Shown here piece after piece: positions 16,192 to 25,578 of a DNA stretch of 64,000 bases. Origin of the DNA: Microbacterium laevaniformans (GTDB taxonomy: Bacteria > Actinomycetota > Actinomycetes > Actinomycetales > Microbacteriaceae). The stretch covers positions 2,356,001-2,420,000 of the forward strand of contig NZ_JAFBCE010000001.1 of NCBI RefSeq assembly GCF_016907555.1. The letters are read 5' to 3'. The stretch's first letter is position 1, and the number at the start of each line of letters is the position of its first letter. Under the pieces are notes generated by a model. The model saw only the letters and a list, made by a program, of their open reading frames with translations, had not been told where the DNA came from and made no database searches. The position numbers and the translations under genes were made by a program.

Positions 16192-17012
16192 TGGACGTAC
16201 CCCCCGTCGCGGAGGAAGGCGAAGCTCGCGGCGATGTCCTCGAACACGTCTCCGGGGGCCTTGTCGTACTCGATCACGGCGTAGCGGATCGCCGTACCGG
16301 CCTTCAGCGCCTCCGCGAGAGGAACGTCGGCGGTGCCGGCGTGGCGCTGGTCGAGGCTGTCCGACCCGAAGGAACCGGCGCCAGGAGCCCAGGGGTTGGA
16401 TGCCGGGACGACGCCGTCCTTGACGTGCACCGCGACGAGGCGGTCGCCGAGCGCGGACACGAGCGCGGGCACGTCCTGGCCGCCGGTGAGCGCCCAGAAG
16501 AGGTCGAGCTCGAGCTGGACGCGCTCGTCGGTCAGCGCGACGAAGCGCTCGTAGGCGGTGGCGCCGTCGAAGGAGGCGACGAACTCCTGGGCGTGGTTGT
16601 GGTAGCCGACGCTGAGGCCGAACTCCGCCGCCTTCTCGGCGGCGCGGTTGAGCCGGTCGGCGATGTCGGCGACACCGTCGGCCGTCAGCCAGCGCTCGGG
16701 AGCGACGAACGGGTCGATGACCGTGGTCATGCCGATCTCCGCCGCGGCGGCGAAGACGACCTCGGGTGCCGGGGTCGGAATCTCGCCGTCCGGGGTCCAG
16801 AGGGTATCGGACAGCAGCGGTGCATGTCCGGTGGGCGAGGCGAGTCCGCTGGCGTCCAGCGCGGCGCGGATCTGCGCGGGGCGGGAGACGAAATCGAACG
16901 CCTCCACGTTGCGCAGGCCGATCGCGGCGAGCTTGTCGAGCGAGCCCCCCATGTCGGCGGTGAACTCCTTGGCCAGCGTGTAGAGCTGGACGGAAGCGAC
17001 GGGCAGTGTCAT
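16188..17012 (-). CDS. Sugar phosphate isomerase/epimerase (xylose isomerase-like TIM barrel)
   Basis: A 274-residue AP-endonuclease-2/xylose-isomerase-type TIM barrel. Conserved acidic and histidine ligands appear in SVGYHNHAQEF, LELDLFWALTGGQD and HVKDG. These enzymes isomerise sugars, keto-acids or inosose derivatives. It is the first gene of the pair; the ATG at 17010-17012 was chosen because homology begins at once (MTLPVASVQLYTL) and the frame upstream runs into the promoter. It should be repressed by TetR at 17097-17118. Confidence 0.85.
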   Translation of the reverse strand: MTLPVASVQLYTLAKEFTADMGGSLDKLAAIGLRNVEAFDFVSRPAQIRAALDASGLASPTGHAPLLSDTLWTPDGEIPTPAPEVVFAAAAEIGMTTVIDPFVAPERWLTADGVADIADRLNRAAEKAAEFGLSVGYHNHAQEFVASFDGATAYERFVALTDERVQLELDLFWALTGGQDVPALVSALGDRLVAVHVKDGVVPASNPWAPGAGSFGSDSLDQRHAGTADVPLAEALKAGTAIRYAVIEYDKAPGDVFEDIAASFAFLRDGGYVQ

Positions 17013-17096
17013 GACGTGCGTCCTTCGAACCTCGTTGTCTCGTGTGTGCGGCGTCGGCGGCGCATCTCCCGCGTGGCGCTGAGGCGACGGTATCAC

Positions 17097-17118
17097 AAAA
17101 CCTCCACATGGAGGTTTT
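17097..17118. promoter_or_regulatory. Perfect palindromic operator of the divergent TetR
   Basis: Arms AAAACCTCCA (17097-17106) and TGGAGGTTTT (17109-17118) are exact inverted copies with a two-base centre. They lie 30 bases before tetR and 85 bases before the isomerase gene, so one bound dimer could control both directions. No other palindrome of this quality lies in the gap. Confidence 0.85.
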
Positions 17119-17147
17119 TTCTTCGAGGATCGGCTAGGTTGGATGCC

Positions 17148-17765
17148 GTGAGCACGACGGACGGCACGGGCGACGAGGCGGTGATCGGGCGCCGCGGCCT
17201 GCAGCCGAAGGGGGTGGCGCGGCGCCAGGAGATCCTGGACCGCGCGATCGAGGTGTTCCGCGAGCGCGGGGCCGACGGCACGTCGCTGCGTCGCATCGCC
17301 GAGGCGATCGGCGTCTCGCATGCCGCTCTGCTGCACTACTTCGACTCCCGCGAGCAGCTGCTGGTCGCCGTCTACGCGCATGCCGAGATCCGGCGCAACG
17401 CCGGTGCGGACCCGATCGTCACCCCCGGCGTCGACACGATGATCGCTGCGGCGATCGCGAACGTCGACGTGCCGGGACTGGTCCAGTTGTATACGACGCT
17501 GCTGGCGGCCTCGCTGGAGGCGGGCAACGACGTCGGCCGAGAGTTCTTCTCGGCCCGCTTCGAGCGCGTGCGCGACGAGCTCACGTCATCGTTTCGTCGG
17601 CAGCAGGCCGATGGCGACATCCGCGACGACGTCCCCGCCGAAGAGCTCGCGGCGCTCTTGATCGCGGCATCCGACGGCCTGCAGATCCAGTGGCTGCTCG
17701 AGCCGTCGATCGGACTCAGCGAGACCCTCCGCACGTTCGGGCGCCTGCTGCAACCACCGCGCTGA
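17148..17765 (+). CDS. TetR/AcrR family transcriptional regulator
   Basis: A 205-residue regulator. The N-terminal helix-turn-helix is at about residues 25-70: RRQEILDRAIEVFRERGADG, TSLRRIAEAIGVSHAALLHYF, DSREQLL. The C-terminal ligand domain is all-helical. The GTG start lies seven bases after TAGGTT, so its transcript is probably leaderless and starts inside the control region. It is divergent from the isomerase-oxidoreductase pair, and the perfect palindrome between them is its likely operator. The inducer is probably a sugar-derived metabolite of that pathway. Confidence 0.88.
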   Translation: MSTTDGTGDEAVIGRRGLQPKGVARRQEILDRAIEVFRERGADGTSLRRIAEAIGVSHAALLHYFDSREQLLVAVYAHAEIRRNAGADPIVTPGVDTMIAAAIANVDVPGLVQLYTTLLAASLEAGNDVGREFFSARFERVRDELTSSFRRQQADGDIRDDVPAEELAALLIAASDGLQIQWLLEPSIGLSETLRTFGRLLQPPR

Positions 17766-17774
17766 GCGCAGTGG

Positions 17775-17948
17775 TCAGCCGATACCGAGCGTGTCGGCGA
17801 TGACGGCGAGCAGGCGGGATGCCGCGGGCTCGGGCTCGCGACCGGCCCAGACGGCCGCGACCGGGCGCGTGATCACCTCACCGTCCATCTCGACGCGGAC
17901 GAGGCGCCCCGAGTGGAGATCGTCGCGCACGGCGAGCGCGCTGACGGC
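17775..17948 (-). pseudogene. LysR-type regulator, C-terminal remnant
   Basis: The last 57 codons of a LysR substrate-binding domain survive (LAVRDDLHSGRLVRVEMDG, then TRPVAAVWAGREPEPAASRL) with their stop codon. No helix-turn-helix follows upstream. The sequence beyond about 17948 is instead the start of a HipA remnant on the other strand. This is a junction of two broken genes. Confidence 0.65.
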
Positions 17949-17987
17949 GGCCGGCGCGCACGACGGCGCCGAACGGGACGACACGGT

Positions 17988-18761
17988 GTGAACGCCATCC
18001 GAGACTCCGACTGGCTGCAGCATCGCGCAGTCGAGGAGGGGTTCTCGCTCGGCGGCACTCAGGGGAAGTTCGCGCTCACCCTCCGCGGTGACCGGTGGTT
18101 CGAGCCATCTGGGCGGCAGCCGTCGACACACATCTTCAAGCCGGGCATCCAGCCACTGCCCGGCTCCGACGTCACCGAGCACATCACCCTGCAAGTCGCG
18201 CGCCTGCTCGGGATCGATGCGGCCGCATCCGTGATGGCCGAGTTCGACGGCGAGCACGTCCTCATCGTGGAACGCTTCGACCGCTTCGACGACTACGGCA
18301 CCGTCGGCCGACTCCACCAGGAAGACCTCGCGCAAGCCACCGGGACCTCGCAAGTTCAGAAGTACGAGTCCGATGGCGGCCCCGGCTACCGCGACATCTT
18401 CACCGTCTTCGACCGGAACCTCAGCGCGGCCGACGCCAGCTCACTCCCGTTCACGCAGCGAGAGCAAGTCCTCGCGCATGACCCTGCAGTGTTCGACAAC
18501 GTCGAGCTCGCCTTCGCCGTCGACGGCGCGAACACCCTCGGCACTTTCAACTCCGACAGCATCAGACGACTCGAAGCCGACGCCGGGCTTGACGAAGGGC
18601 ACCTGCGGGAGTTCGCCCTCCAGATCGCCGCAGGCATCCAACCCGCCCTCGCTGTCGTCACCGAATCGCCCCCCGATCGGCTGAAAGAGCTCCCTGCCGT
18701 CGCGCTCTACCCGCACGCAACCTACACGCAGACCCGTAGAGTCAGCGACACCCTCACCTGA
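17988..18761 (+). pseudogene. HipA-like kinase toxin, truncated and internally deleted
   Basis: A 257-residue open frame. The G-loop region (GFSLGGTQGKFAL) and HIFKPGI of HipA kinases are recognisable, then VIVERFDRFDD, GGPGYRDIFTVFDRNLSAAD. After this the sequence jumps straight to a C-terminal HipA segment (LAFAVDG and SIRRLEADAGLDEGH). The catalytic loop and metal-binding segments between, and the N-terminal domain, are missing, and no HipB-like antitoxin is adjacent. A working toxin is therefore ruled out, despite an intact reading frame. Confidence 0.68.
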
Positions 18762-18831
18762 GCGGGCGGGGCTGCTGCACGGGGAGGTGACACCGTGACG
18801 CGCCACGAAAAAGGGGTTGCCGTTTCCGCGA

Positions 18832-19407
18832 CTACCCCGTGGCCCGAACGACCGTCGCCTCGGCGACAGATCCGTAGCCGCTGAGGATGACGGTCCGGTC
18901 GTCGTCGACCACGATCGCGTCGCCCTCCTCGAGCTGCTCGCCGCGGTATCGCAGTGTCGGGCACAGCGCGACGACGACGACCACCTCCTGGCCGGCGCGA
19001 CGGCGCAGCGTGCGGGCGCCGGTGACGTAGCTCCGCACCAGCTGACCGCCGCCGAACGCGCGGTCGACCATGAGGTTGAGGTCCCGCGCTCCCGGCGCAT
19101 CCTCGATCGAGGCGACGTCAGCCTCACCCGGGAAGGCGACGACGTCGAACTGCGAGACGTCGCGCGCCGCTCCGGACAGGCGGAGGTGGATGCCGGCGGG
19201 CGTGAGCGGCATCAGCAGTCGGTCGATGCCATCGAATCGTGAGAAGGGCGCGGCCTTGTCGACGGTTGCGATGCTCACCCGCCAGGCGATGCGATCTCCC
19301 TCCCCGTCGCCGATACGGCCGGTTCGCGCGGCGGCGACCTCCTCGGTGACGCCCGCGCCGTTGCGCCAGGCGACGGGCGTGCGATCGCGCTGGCGTCGCA
19401 GGATCAC
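18832..19407 (-). CDS. hutD: HutD family protein
   Basis: A 191-residue cupin-like HutD protein: TPVAWRNGAGVTEEVAA near the start, WRVSIATVDKAAPFSRFDGIDR, RDLNLMVDR and a final beta-rich segment. HutD proteins are encoded in hut operons and are thought to modulate histidine use, possibly by binding formylglutamate; they are not a catalytic step. It is the last gene of the operon, its GTG overlapping the hutI stop by four bases. Between its stop and the HipA remnant lie 70 bases with no clear terminator. Confidence 0.85.
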   Translation of the reverse strand: MILRRQRDRTPVAWRNGAGVTEEVAAARTGRIGDGEGDRIAWRVSIATVDKAAPFSRFDGIDRLLMPLTPAGIHLRLSGAARDVSQFDVVAFPGEADVASIEDAPGARDLNLMVDRAFGGGQLVRSYVTGARTLRRRAGQEVVVVVALCPTLRYRGEQLEEGDAIVVDDDRTVILSGYGSVAEATVVRATG

Positions 19408-20570
19408 GGCGCCGGGACCACGGCGCGCCCGCCGCGCCACACGGCCGCGGTCAGCGGCACGCCGGGGCGGTAGGCGAGGTGGGCGATCGAGGGCGCGTCG
19501 AGCATCTGCAGGTCGGCGCGAGAACCGGGGGCGATGACGCCGACGGCGTCGCTGCCTTCGACTCGGCCGACGACGCGCGCGGCGCCCCGGGTTGCGGCGA
19601 ACACGGCCTCCTCGATCGTGAGGTGCATCTGCAGTACGGCCGTCGCGACGCACAGTGCCATCGAGGTCGTGAACGACGTGCCGGGGTTGCAGTTGGTGGC
19701 GAGCGCGATCCGGCCCCCGGCGTCGAGGAGTTGCCGGGCGGGTCCGAACGGCTCGCGTGTCGACAGGTCGCACACCGGCAGGAACGTCGCAACGGTGTCG
19801 GAGCCGGCGAGAGCGTCGATGTCGGCGGCGTCGAGGTGGTTGCAGTGGTCGACGCTCGCGGCGTCCAGCTCGACGGCGAGCGCGACGCCGCCGCTGCGGC
19901 CGAGCTGGTTGCCGTGCACGCGCAGCGCGAGTCCCGCGGCGGCGCCCGCGCGCAGGATCTCCCGCGACTCGTCGACCGTGAACGCGCCGGTCTCGCAGAA
20001 GACGTCGATCGCGTCGACGTAGGGGCGGACGGCGGCGAGCATCGGCCCCGTGACGAGGTCGATGTAGTCGCGGCGGTCGACGCCCGCCGGGACGATGTGC
20101 GCGCCCAGGTAGGTGACGGTGTCGGCGACCTGCGCGCCGATGCGCGCGCTCATGACCTCGGCCTCGACGTCGAGACCGTATCCGGTCTTCGTCTCGAGGT
20201 AGGTCGTGCCCTGCCGCTCCGCCTCACGTCGCAGTGAGTCGGCGCGCGCGAACAGCTCATCCGCCGTCGCGGCGCGGGTCGCGTCGACGGTGGAGGTGAT
20301 GCCGCCCGCGACGTACGGCGCGCCCGCCATCCGGGCCTCGAACTCCGCCCCACGGTCGCCGGCGAAGACGATGTGGGTGTGCGTGTCGACCCACCCGGGA
20401 AGCACGGCGCGGCCGCCGGCGTCGGTGCGGGTGTCGGCCGCTGGGGCGGATGCCGCGGATCCGACCCACGCGATGCGACCGCCGTCGATCACGACGGCGG
20501 CATCCGTGAGGCGCCCGTACTCGCCGCTGTGGGTGGTCAGCTCGCCGATGCCGGTGATGAGCTCGCTCAT
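19404..20570 (-). CDS. hutI: Imidazolonepropionase
   Basis: A 388-residue amidohydrolase-superfamily enzyme that hydrolyses 4-imidazolone-5-propanoate to N-formimidoyl-L-glutamate, the third step of histidine breakdown. Metal ligands are visible in GWVDTHTHIVFAGDR (about residue 65) and in LRVHGNQLG and SVDHCNHLD. TKTGYGLD and NCNPGTSFT are typical HutI segments, and the length matches the family. The start (ATGA) overlaps the hutF stop. Confidence 0.93.
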   Translation of the reverse strand: MSELITGIGELTTHSGEYGRLTDAAVVIDGGRIAWVGSAASAPAADTRTDAGGRAVLPGWVDTHTHIVFAGDRGAEFEARMAGAPYVAGGITSTVDATRAATADELFARADSLRREAERQGTTYLETKTGYGLDVEAEVMSARIGAQVADTVTYLGAHIVPAGVDRRDYIDLVTGPMLAAVRPYVDAIDVFCETGAFTVDESREILRAGAAAGLALRVHGNQLGRSGGVALAVELDAASVDHCNHLDAADIDALAGSDTVATFLPVCDLSTREPFGPARQLLDAGGRIALATNCNPGTSFTTSMALCVATAVLQMHLTIEEAVFAATRGAARVVGRVEGSDAVGVIAPGSRADLQMLDAPSIAHLAYRPGVPLTAAVWRGGRAVVPAP

Positions 20571-21868
20571 GGGAACCTCCGGAGTGCGTCGTGCAGGAGC
20601 TGGGCGGGGCTGGTGCCGTCGGCGAGGCGCCCGCGCGAGGCGACGGTGTGCCCGCCGACGATGACGCGACGTGCGTCGGCAGCGGTCGCGGTGAGCATGA
20701 GCTCGGTCGGGTGCGACCCGAGCGTGCGCGCCGACGCGGCGTCGATCTCGACCAGGTCGCACGGCCCGCCGGGCTGCAGCGGCGCGACCTGCCAGCCGAG
20801 CGACCGGTAACCGTCGGCGGTGGCCGCACGCAGGATCTCGGCGGGGGCGAACCGGCCGCGCGCTCCGTGCGCGAGCCGCTCGTGCATCTCGAGGCCCCGG
20901 GTCTCGAGGAACGGGTCGACGACGGCGTTCTGATCCGACCCGACGGCGAGGCGCGCGCCGGCACTCAGCAGCTCGCGCGCCGGCCCGATCCCGTCGCCGA
21001 GGTCGGCTTCGGTGGTGGGGCACATGACGATGGATGCCCCGGCCTCTCCGAGCAGCGCGATGTCGCCGCCGGTGAGGTGGGTGGCGTGCACGGCGGTGGC
21101 GCGTGCCGACAGCACGCCGGCCTCGCTCAGCAGCTCGGTGGGCGTGAGACCATACGCGGCGACGCAGTCGGCGTTCTCCTGCGGCTGCTCCGACAGATGG
21201 ACGTGGAGGGGCACATCGGCGGTGAGCCCGGCGGCGATCTGCGCGATCGCGTCACGCGGCACCGCCCGCACCGAGTGGACCGCGGCCCCGAGCCGGGCGC
21301 CGTGGCCGACGCGGTCGCGCAGCTCATGCCAGCGATCGAGGTAGGCGCCTGCGGACCCGTCGCTGAAGCGCTCCTGCTTCGGCGCGAGCGGACGGTCGAT
21401 GCCGCCGGTGAGGTAGGCGGTGTCGAGGAGGGTGAGCCGGATGCCGACGCTCTCGGCGGCGGCGGCGACCGCCCGCTCCATCTCGTGAGGATAAGGGGTG
21501 CCGTCTTGCCGGTGGTGCACGTAGTGGAACTCCCCGACGGCGGTGTAGCCGGAGGTGACCATCTCGGCGAAGACGGCGCGCGCGAGCTCGAAGTAGCTCT
21601 CGGGATCGAGCCGTGCCGCCGCTGCGTACATGCTCTCGCGCCAGCGCCAGAAGTCGCCGCCGTGCGCGTGGGTGCGGCCGCGCAGCACGCGGTGGAAGGC
21701 GTGCGAGTGCGCGTTCGCGACCCCGGGAATCACGGTACCGAGGACGACGTCGTCGCCGCGCGGAGCGACGTCCGTCTCGACCCCGGCGACGAGGCCGCCG
21801 GCGTGGGTGAACCGGACGCGCTCGCGGACGCCGTCGGCGTCGACGACCCGGTCGCACCAGATGTTCAT
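20567..21868 (-). CDS. hutF: Formimidoylglutamate deiminase
   Basis: A 433-residue amidohydrolase that converts N-formimidoyl-L-glutamate to N-formyl-L-glutamate and ammonia. Evidence is the metal site GVANAHSHAFHRVLRG (about 50-65), FWRWRESMY, GEFHYVHH, then HLSEQPQENADC and a C-terminal segment NAVVDPFLETRGLE, all characteristic of HutF rather than of general deaminases. Its presence means this strain uses the formylglutamate branch and needs a deformylase next. The start overlaps the stop of the M20 gene by four bases. Confidence 0.9.
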   Translation of the reverse strand: MNIWCDRVVDADGVRERVRFTHAGGLVAGVETDVAPRGDDVVLGTVIPGVANAHSHAFHRVLRGRTHAHGGDFWRWRESMYAAAARLDPESYFELARAVFAEMVTSGYTAVGEFHYVHHRQDGTPYPHEMERAVAAAAESVGIRLTLLDTAYLTGGIDRPLAPKQERFSDGSAGAYLDRWHELRDRVGHGARLGAAVHSVRAVPRDAIAQIAAGLTADVPLHVHLSEQPQENADCVAAYGLTPTELLSEAGVLSARATAVHATHLTGGDIALLGEAGASIVMCPTTEADLGDGIGPARELLSAGARLAVGSDQNAVVDPFLETRGLEMHERLAHGARGRFAPAEILRAATADGYRSLGWQVAPLQPGGPCDLVEIDAASARTLGSHPTELMLTATAADARRVIVGGHTVASRGRLADGTSPAQLLHDALRRFP

Positions 21869-23058
21869 TGCAGCTCCTCCAGCACCGTGACGAGCGCGTC
21901 GATGCCGACGAGGCAGTCCTCGGCCTCCGCGAACTCGGCGGGGGCGTGCGAGATGCCGGTGGGGTTGCGGACGAAGACCATCGCCGTCGGCACCGTGCCG
22001 GCGAGGACCCCGGCGTCGTGCCCGGCGCCCGTCGGCAGCACCGGCACGTCACCCAGCGCCATGCGCAGCCGGTCGCGCACGCTCTCATCGAAGCGGACGG
22101 CGCCGCTCCACGACTGCTCGGCGAACTCGGATGCCCCGACACGGCGCGCGATGTCGGCAACGAGGTCGCGCACGTCGGCGTCCTCCTCGGCGCGCGCGTC
22201 GAGGCTCAGCTCCACGCGCGACGCGATGACGTTCGTCCCGCCCGGCACCGCGCTCACGCGGCCCACGGTCGCACGCGCGTCGCCCGCGGCGAGCGCCGCC
22301 TGCTCGATCTCGAGCACGGCGCGGGCTGCGGCGACCATCGGGTCGTCGCGGTCGCCCATCGCGGTCGCGCCAGCATGGTTCCCCTGCCCACGGAAGGTCA
22401 GCATCCATCGCCCGTGCGCGAAGATCGAGCTCGCGACGGCGACCGGGCTACCCAGCTCGATGAGCCCGCGCCCCTGCTCGACGTGCACCTCGACGAAGAC
22501 GCCGATGCGGCCGAGCGCCTCATCGTCGCGCCCGATCTGCCGCGCGTCGAACCCGACGCGCTCGGCCGCCTCGGCGAAGCTCACGCCGTCTTCGTCGCGG
22601 AGCGCCCGCGCCCGGTCGGGGGCGAGCTCGCCGGTCATCAGCCGAGAGCCCATGCACGCGATGCCGAACCTGGAGCCCTCCTCCTCCGCGAACGCGACGA
22701 CGGCCAGCGGACGGGTGAGCCGACTGCCGGCGGCCTGCAGTCGCGCGACGGCATCGAGTGCGACGACGATGCCGAGTGGCCCGTCGAACTCGCCGCCGCC
22801 GGGCACACTGTCGAGGTGGCTGCCGGTGACGACCGCGTCGGGTCCGGGTTCACCGAGCCACGCCCAGATGTTGCCATTGCGGTCGTGCTCGACGGAGAGC
22901 CCCAGCGCCTCGGCACGCTGGACGAACCAGGCGCGCATCTGCAGGTCGGGCTCCTGCCAGAGGTGGCGCGAGTATCCGCCGCGCACGGGATCGACGCCGA
23001 TGCCGGTGAGCTCGTGCAGCCCCGTCAACCGGCCGCCCGTCACCAGGCTCGAGGTCAT
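21865..23058 (-). CDS. M20 amidohydrolase, probable N-formylglutamate deformylase substitute
   Basis: A 397-residue M20 peptidase-fold protein of the allantoate amidohydrolase / N-carbamoyl-L-amino-acid hydrolase type. Metal ligands are in [18 protein letters not shown] and [10 protein letters not shown], with HVEQGRGL and GRGNHAG-like GQGNHAGAT in the lid domain. No classical hutG is nearby, and this gene sits between hutU and hutF in a tightly overlapped operon. I infer that it removes the formyl group from N-formyl-L-glutamate, the final step; an allantoate or carbamoyl substrate is the alternative. The ATG at 23056-23058 overlaps the hutU stop. Confidence 0.82.
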   Translation of the reverse strand: MTSSLVTGGRLTGLHELTGIGVDPVRGGYSRHLWQEPDLQMRAWFVQRAEALGLSVEHDRNGNIWAWLGEPGPDAVVTGSHLDSVPGGGEFDGPLGIVVALDAVARLQAAGSRLTRPLAVVAFAEEEGSRFGIACMGSRLMTGELAPDRARALRDEDGVSFAEAAERVGFDARQIGRDDEALGRIGVFVEVHVEQGRGLIELGSPVAVASSIFAHGRWMLTFRGQGNHAGATAMGDRDDPMVAAARAVLEIEQAALAAGDARATVGRVSAVPGGTNVIASRVELSLDARAEEDADVRDLVADIARRVGASEFAEQSWSGAVRFDESVRDRLRMALGDVPVLPTGAGHDAGVLAGTVPTAMVFVRNPTGISHAPAEFAEAEDCLVGIDALVTVLEELQ

Positions 23059-24725
23059 CCCTGCTCCCACATCGGCACGCGCAGGCCGCGCTCACGGGCC
23101 ACTTCGGCGGCGCGCTCGTAGCCCGCGTCGACGTGCCGCATGACGCCCGTGCCGGGGTCGTTGGTGAGCACGCGCTCGATCTTCTCCGCCGCCAGCGGTG
23201 TGCCGTCGGCGACCACGACCTGGCCGGCGTGGATGCTGCGGCCGATGCCGACGCCGCCCCCGTGGTGGAGGGACACCCAGGTCGCGCCGCTCGCGGTGTT
23301 GAGGAGGGCGTTCAGCAGGGGCCAGTCGGCGATGGCATCCGAGCCGTCCGCCATCGCCTCGGTCTCGCGGTACGGCGAGGCGACCGAGCCGGAGTCGAGG
23401 TGGTCGCGGCCGATCGCGACGGGGGCGGACAGCTCGCCGGAGGCGACCATCTCGTTGAACTTCAGGCCGGCGAGGTGGCGCTCCTTGTAGCCGAGCCAGC
23501 AGATGCGTGCGGGGAGACCCTCGAAGTGCACCTTCTCGCCGGCGGCGGTGATCCAGCGGCGGAGCTTCTCGTCGTTCGGGAAGAGCTCGAGGATGGCCTT
23601 GTCGGTCGCGGCGATGTCGGCCGGGTCACCCGAGAGCGCCGCCCAGCGGAAGGGGCCGAGGCCCTCCGCGAAGAGAGGCCGGATGTAGGCCGGGACGAAG
23701 CCGGGGAAGGCGAACGCGCGGTCGTAGCCGCCAAGCTCGGCCTCACGGCGGATGGAGTTGCCGTAGTCGAACACCTCGGCGCCGGCATCCTGGAACTCGA
23801 CCATCGCCTTCACATGGGCGGCCATCGAGGCGCGCGACAGGCGAGTGAACTCCTCCGGGTCGTCGGCGGCAGCGCGCTGCCAGTCCTCGAGGGAGACCTC
23901 GACGGGCAGGTAGCTGAGCGGGTCGTGCGCGCTGGTCTGGTCGGTGACGATATCGACGGCGACGCCACGCGCGAGGATCTCCGGGAAGATGGTCGCGGCG
24001 TTGCCGACGAGGCCGACCGACAGCGGGCGCCGCTCGGCCTTGGCGGCGAGCACGCGCTCGATCGCGTCGTCGAGGTCGTCGGTCATCTCGTCGAGGTAGC
24101 CGTGCTCGACGCGGCGGCGCAGGCGGCCGGGGTCGACGTCGACGATGAGGACGGCGCCCTCGTTGAGGGTGACGGCGAGCGGCTGCGCGCCGCCCATGCC
24201 GCCGGCGCCGCCGGTGAGGGTCAGGGTGCCGGCGAGCGTCCCACCGAAGCGCTTCGTCGCGACCGCGGCGAACGTCTCGTACGTGCCCTGCAAGATGCCC
24301 TGCGTCCCGATGTAGATCCACGACCCGGCCGTCATCTGCCCGTACATCGTGAGGCCGAGGGCCTCGAGGCGGCGGAACTCTGGCCACGTGGCCCAGTCTC
24401 CGACGAGGTTCGAATTGGCGATGAGTACGCGCGGCGCCCACTCATGGGTACGGAAGACGCCGACGGGCTTGCCGGACTGCACGAGCAGCGTCTCGTCCGA
24501 CTCGAGCGTCTCGAGAGTGCGGACGATCGCGTCGTACGCCTCCCAGCTGCGCGCGGCACGTCCGGTGCCACCGTAGACGACGAGATCCTCGGGGCGCTCC
24601 GCGACCTCGGGATCGAGGTTGTTCATGAGCATCCGCAGCGGGCCCTCGGTCTGCCAGCTCTTCGCGGTGAGCCGGTTGCCTCGGGCGGCGCGGATGGTGC
24701 GGGTCTCGGATCCGGAAGTCGTCAT
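23055..24725 (-). CDS. hutU: Urocanate hydratase
   Basis: A 556-residue urocanase that adds water to urocanate to form imidazolonepropionate, using NAD+ as an electrophile. Signatures include the N-terminal [20 protein letters not shown], the NAD-binding [13 protein letters not shown] (about 176-188), QTSAHDPL, the active-site cysteine segment PARICWLGY, and [13 protein letters not shown] near the C-terminus. It is the first gene of the operon. Histidine ammonia-lyase, which makes urocanate, is not in this cluster. Confidence 0.96.
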   Translation of the reverse strand: MTTSGSETRTIRAARGNRLTAKSWQTEGPLRMLMNNLDPEVAERPEDLVVYGGTGRAARSWEAYDAIVRTLETLESDETLLVQSGKPVGVFRTHEWAPRVLIANSNLVGDWATWPEFRRLEALGLTMYGQMTAGSWIYIGTQGILQGTYETFAAVATKRFGGTLAGTLTLTGGAGGMGGAQPLAVTLNEGAVLIVDVDPGRLRRRVEHGYLDEMTDDLDDAIERVLAAKAERRPLSVGLVGNAATIFPEILARGVAVDIVTDQTSAHDPLSYLPVEVSLEDWQRAAADDPEEFTRLSRASMAAHVKAMVEFQDAGAEVFDYGNSIRREAELGGYDRAFAFPGFVPAYIRPLFAEGLGPFRWAALSGDPADIAATDKAILELFPNDEKLRRWITAAGEKVHFEGLPARICWLGYKERHLAGLKFNEMVASGELSAPVAIGRDHLDSGSVASPYRETEAMADGSDAIADWPLLNALLNTASGATWVSLHHGGGVGIGRSIHAGQVVVADGTPLAAEKIERVLTNDPGTGVMRHVDAGYERAAEVARERGLRVPMWEQG

Positions 24726-24775
24726 GCAGACAGTGAACCCGCTTCGCGCCGCTTCATGTGGGGATGCCGTGGGGT

Positions 24776-24791
24776 TATCGTCTCATATATG
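24776..24791 (+). promoter_or_regulatory. iclR -10 element with overlapping CATATATG palindrome
   Basis: TATCGT (24776-24781) lies seven bases before the ATG at 24789, implying a leaderless mRNA. The palindrome CATATATG (24784-24791) overlaps the start codon and could be part of an IclR operator. The hutU-iclR gap is only 63 bases. Confidence 0.4.
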
Positions 24792-25571
24792 GGACAGAGT
24801 CCGCCGCCCGCCGCGCCCGCCGTCCGACAGGCGCTGCGCGTGCTCAGCCATCTCGGCGCGCAGCGGGGGCCCGTGCCCGCTTCGGCCGTCGCCCGCGACC
24901 TCGGCATTCCTCGCTCCGCGTGCTACCGCATCCTCACCGCCCTGGTCGATCACGGCTATGCCATCCACTACCCCGAGGACCGCCGCTATGGCCTCGGCTA
25001 CGCGGCCTACGAGCTGAGTTCCGGGTTCAGCCGGCAGGCGCCCCTGTCGCGCCTGGGCGCCCCGATCCTCGCCGCCCTCGTGGACCACGTCGGCGAGACG
25101 GCGCATCTCGGGGTGCTCGATGGCACCGACGTCATCTATCTGCTCGAGCAGCGGGCGCCGCACCGGCCGGTGCTCATCACCGACGTCGGCGTGCGCCTTC
25201 CCGCCCACCAGACCGCGACGGGCAGGTCGCTGCTCGCGTGCCTGCCCGCGACACAGCTGCGGGCCCTCTACGTGGAGGATCCCGTCGACCGCCGCAGCGC
25301 GCGCCCGTTCCGGGACCTGCCGCACCTGCGGCGCACCCTCGGTGAGGTCACCAGGGCGGGCTTCGCCGCCGAGAGCGGCGAGGTCAGCGACGGGTTCGCG
25401 TCGGTCGCCGTCGCGATCCGCGACCGCAACGGCTGGCCCGCGGCGAGCCTGGCGGTCACCTTCCCGCATGGCAACGTGCCGGAAGAATCCTGGCCCGACC
25501 TCGCGCACCGCATCGAGCGGTTCGCGAGCGAGCTCGGCCGCCGGCTCAGCGGCGCCGCCCCCGCGCGGTAG
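24789..25571 (+). CDS. IclR family regulator of the hut operon
   Basis: A 260-residue IclR protein. The winged helix occupies about residues 10-70 (VRQALRVLSHLGAQ, SAVARDLGIPRSACYRILTAL, YGLGYAAYELS). The effector domain follows, with HLGVLDGTDVIYL, TATGRSLLACLP and the C-terminal SVAVAIRDRNGWPAASLAVT. It is divergent from hutU with a 63-bp gap, so it probably controls the hut operon, likely with urocanate as effector. Its stop is seven bases from the end of the convergent GntR gene. Confidence 0.88.
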   Translation: MGQSPPPAAPAVRQALRVLSHLGAQRGPVPASAVARDLGIPRSACYRILTALVDHGYAIHYPEDRRYGLGYAAYELSSGFSRQAPLSRLGAPILAALVDHVGETAHLGVLDGTDVIYLLEQRAPHRPVLITDVGVRLPAHQTATGRSLLACLPATQLRALYVEDPVDRRSARPFRDLPHLRRTLGEVTRAGFAAESGEVSDGFASVAVAIRDRNGWPAASLAVTFPHGNVPEESWPDLAHRIERFASELGRRLSGAAPAR

Positions 25572-25578
25572 CGGGCGC

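Noticed and set aside
17988-18761. A HipA toxin-antitoxin module as a possible persistence or defence system
   Set aside because: There is no HipB partner, and the N-terminal domain and kinase catalytic loop are missing.
23133-24788. Upstream extension of the IclR frame by 552 codons
   Set aside because: The extension is antisense to hutU. The IclR helix-turn-helix begins right after the ATG at 24789, which has a -10 seven bases ahead.
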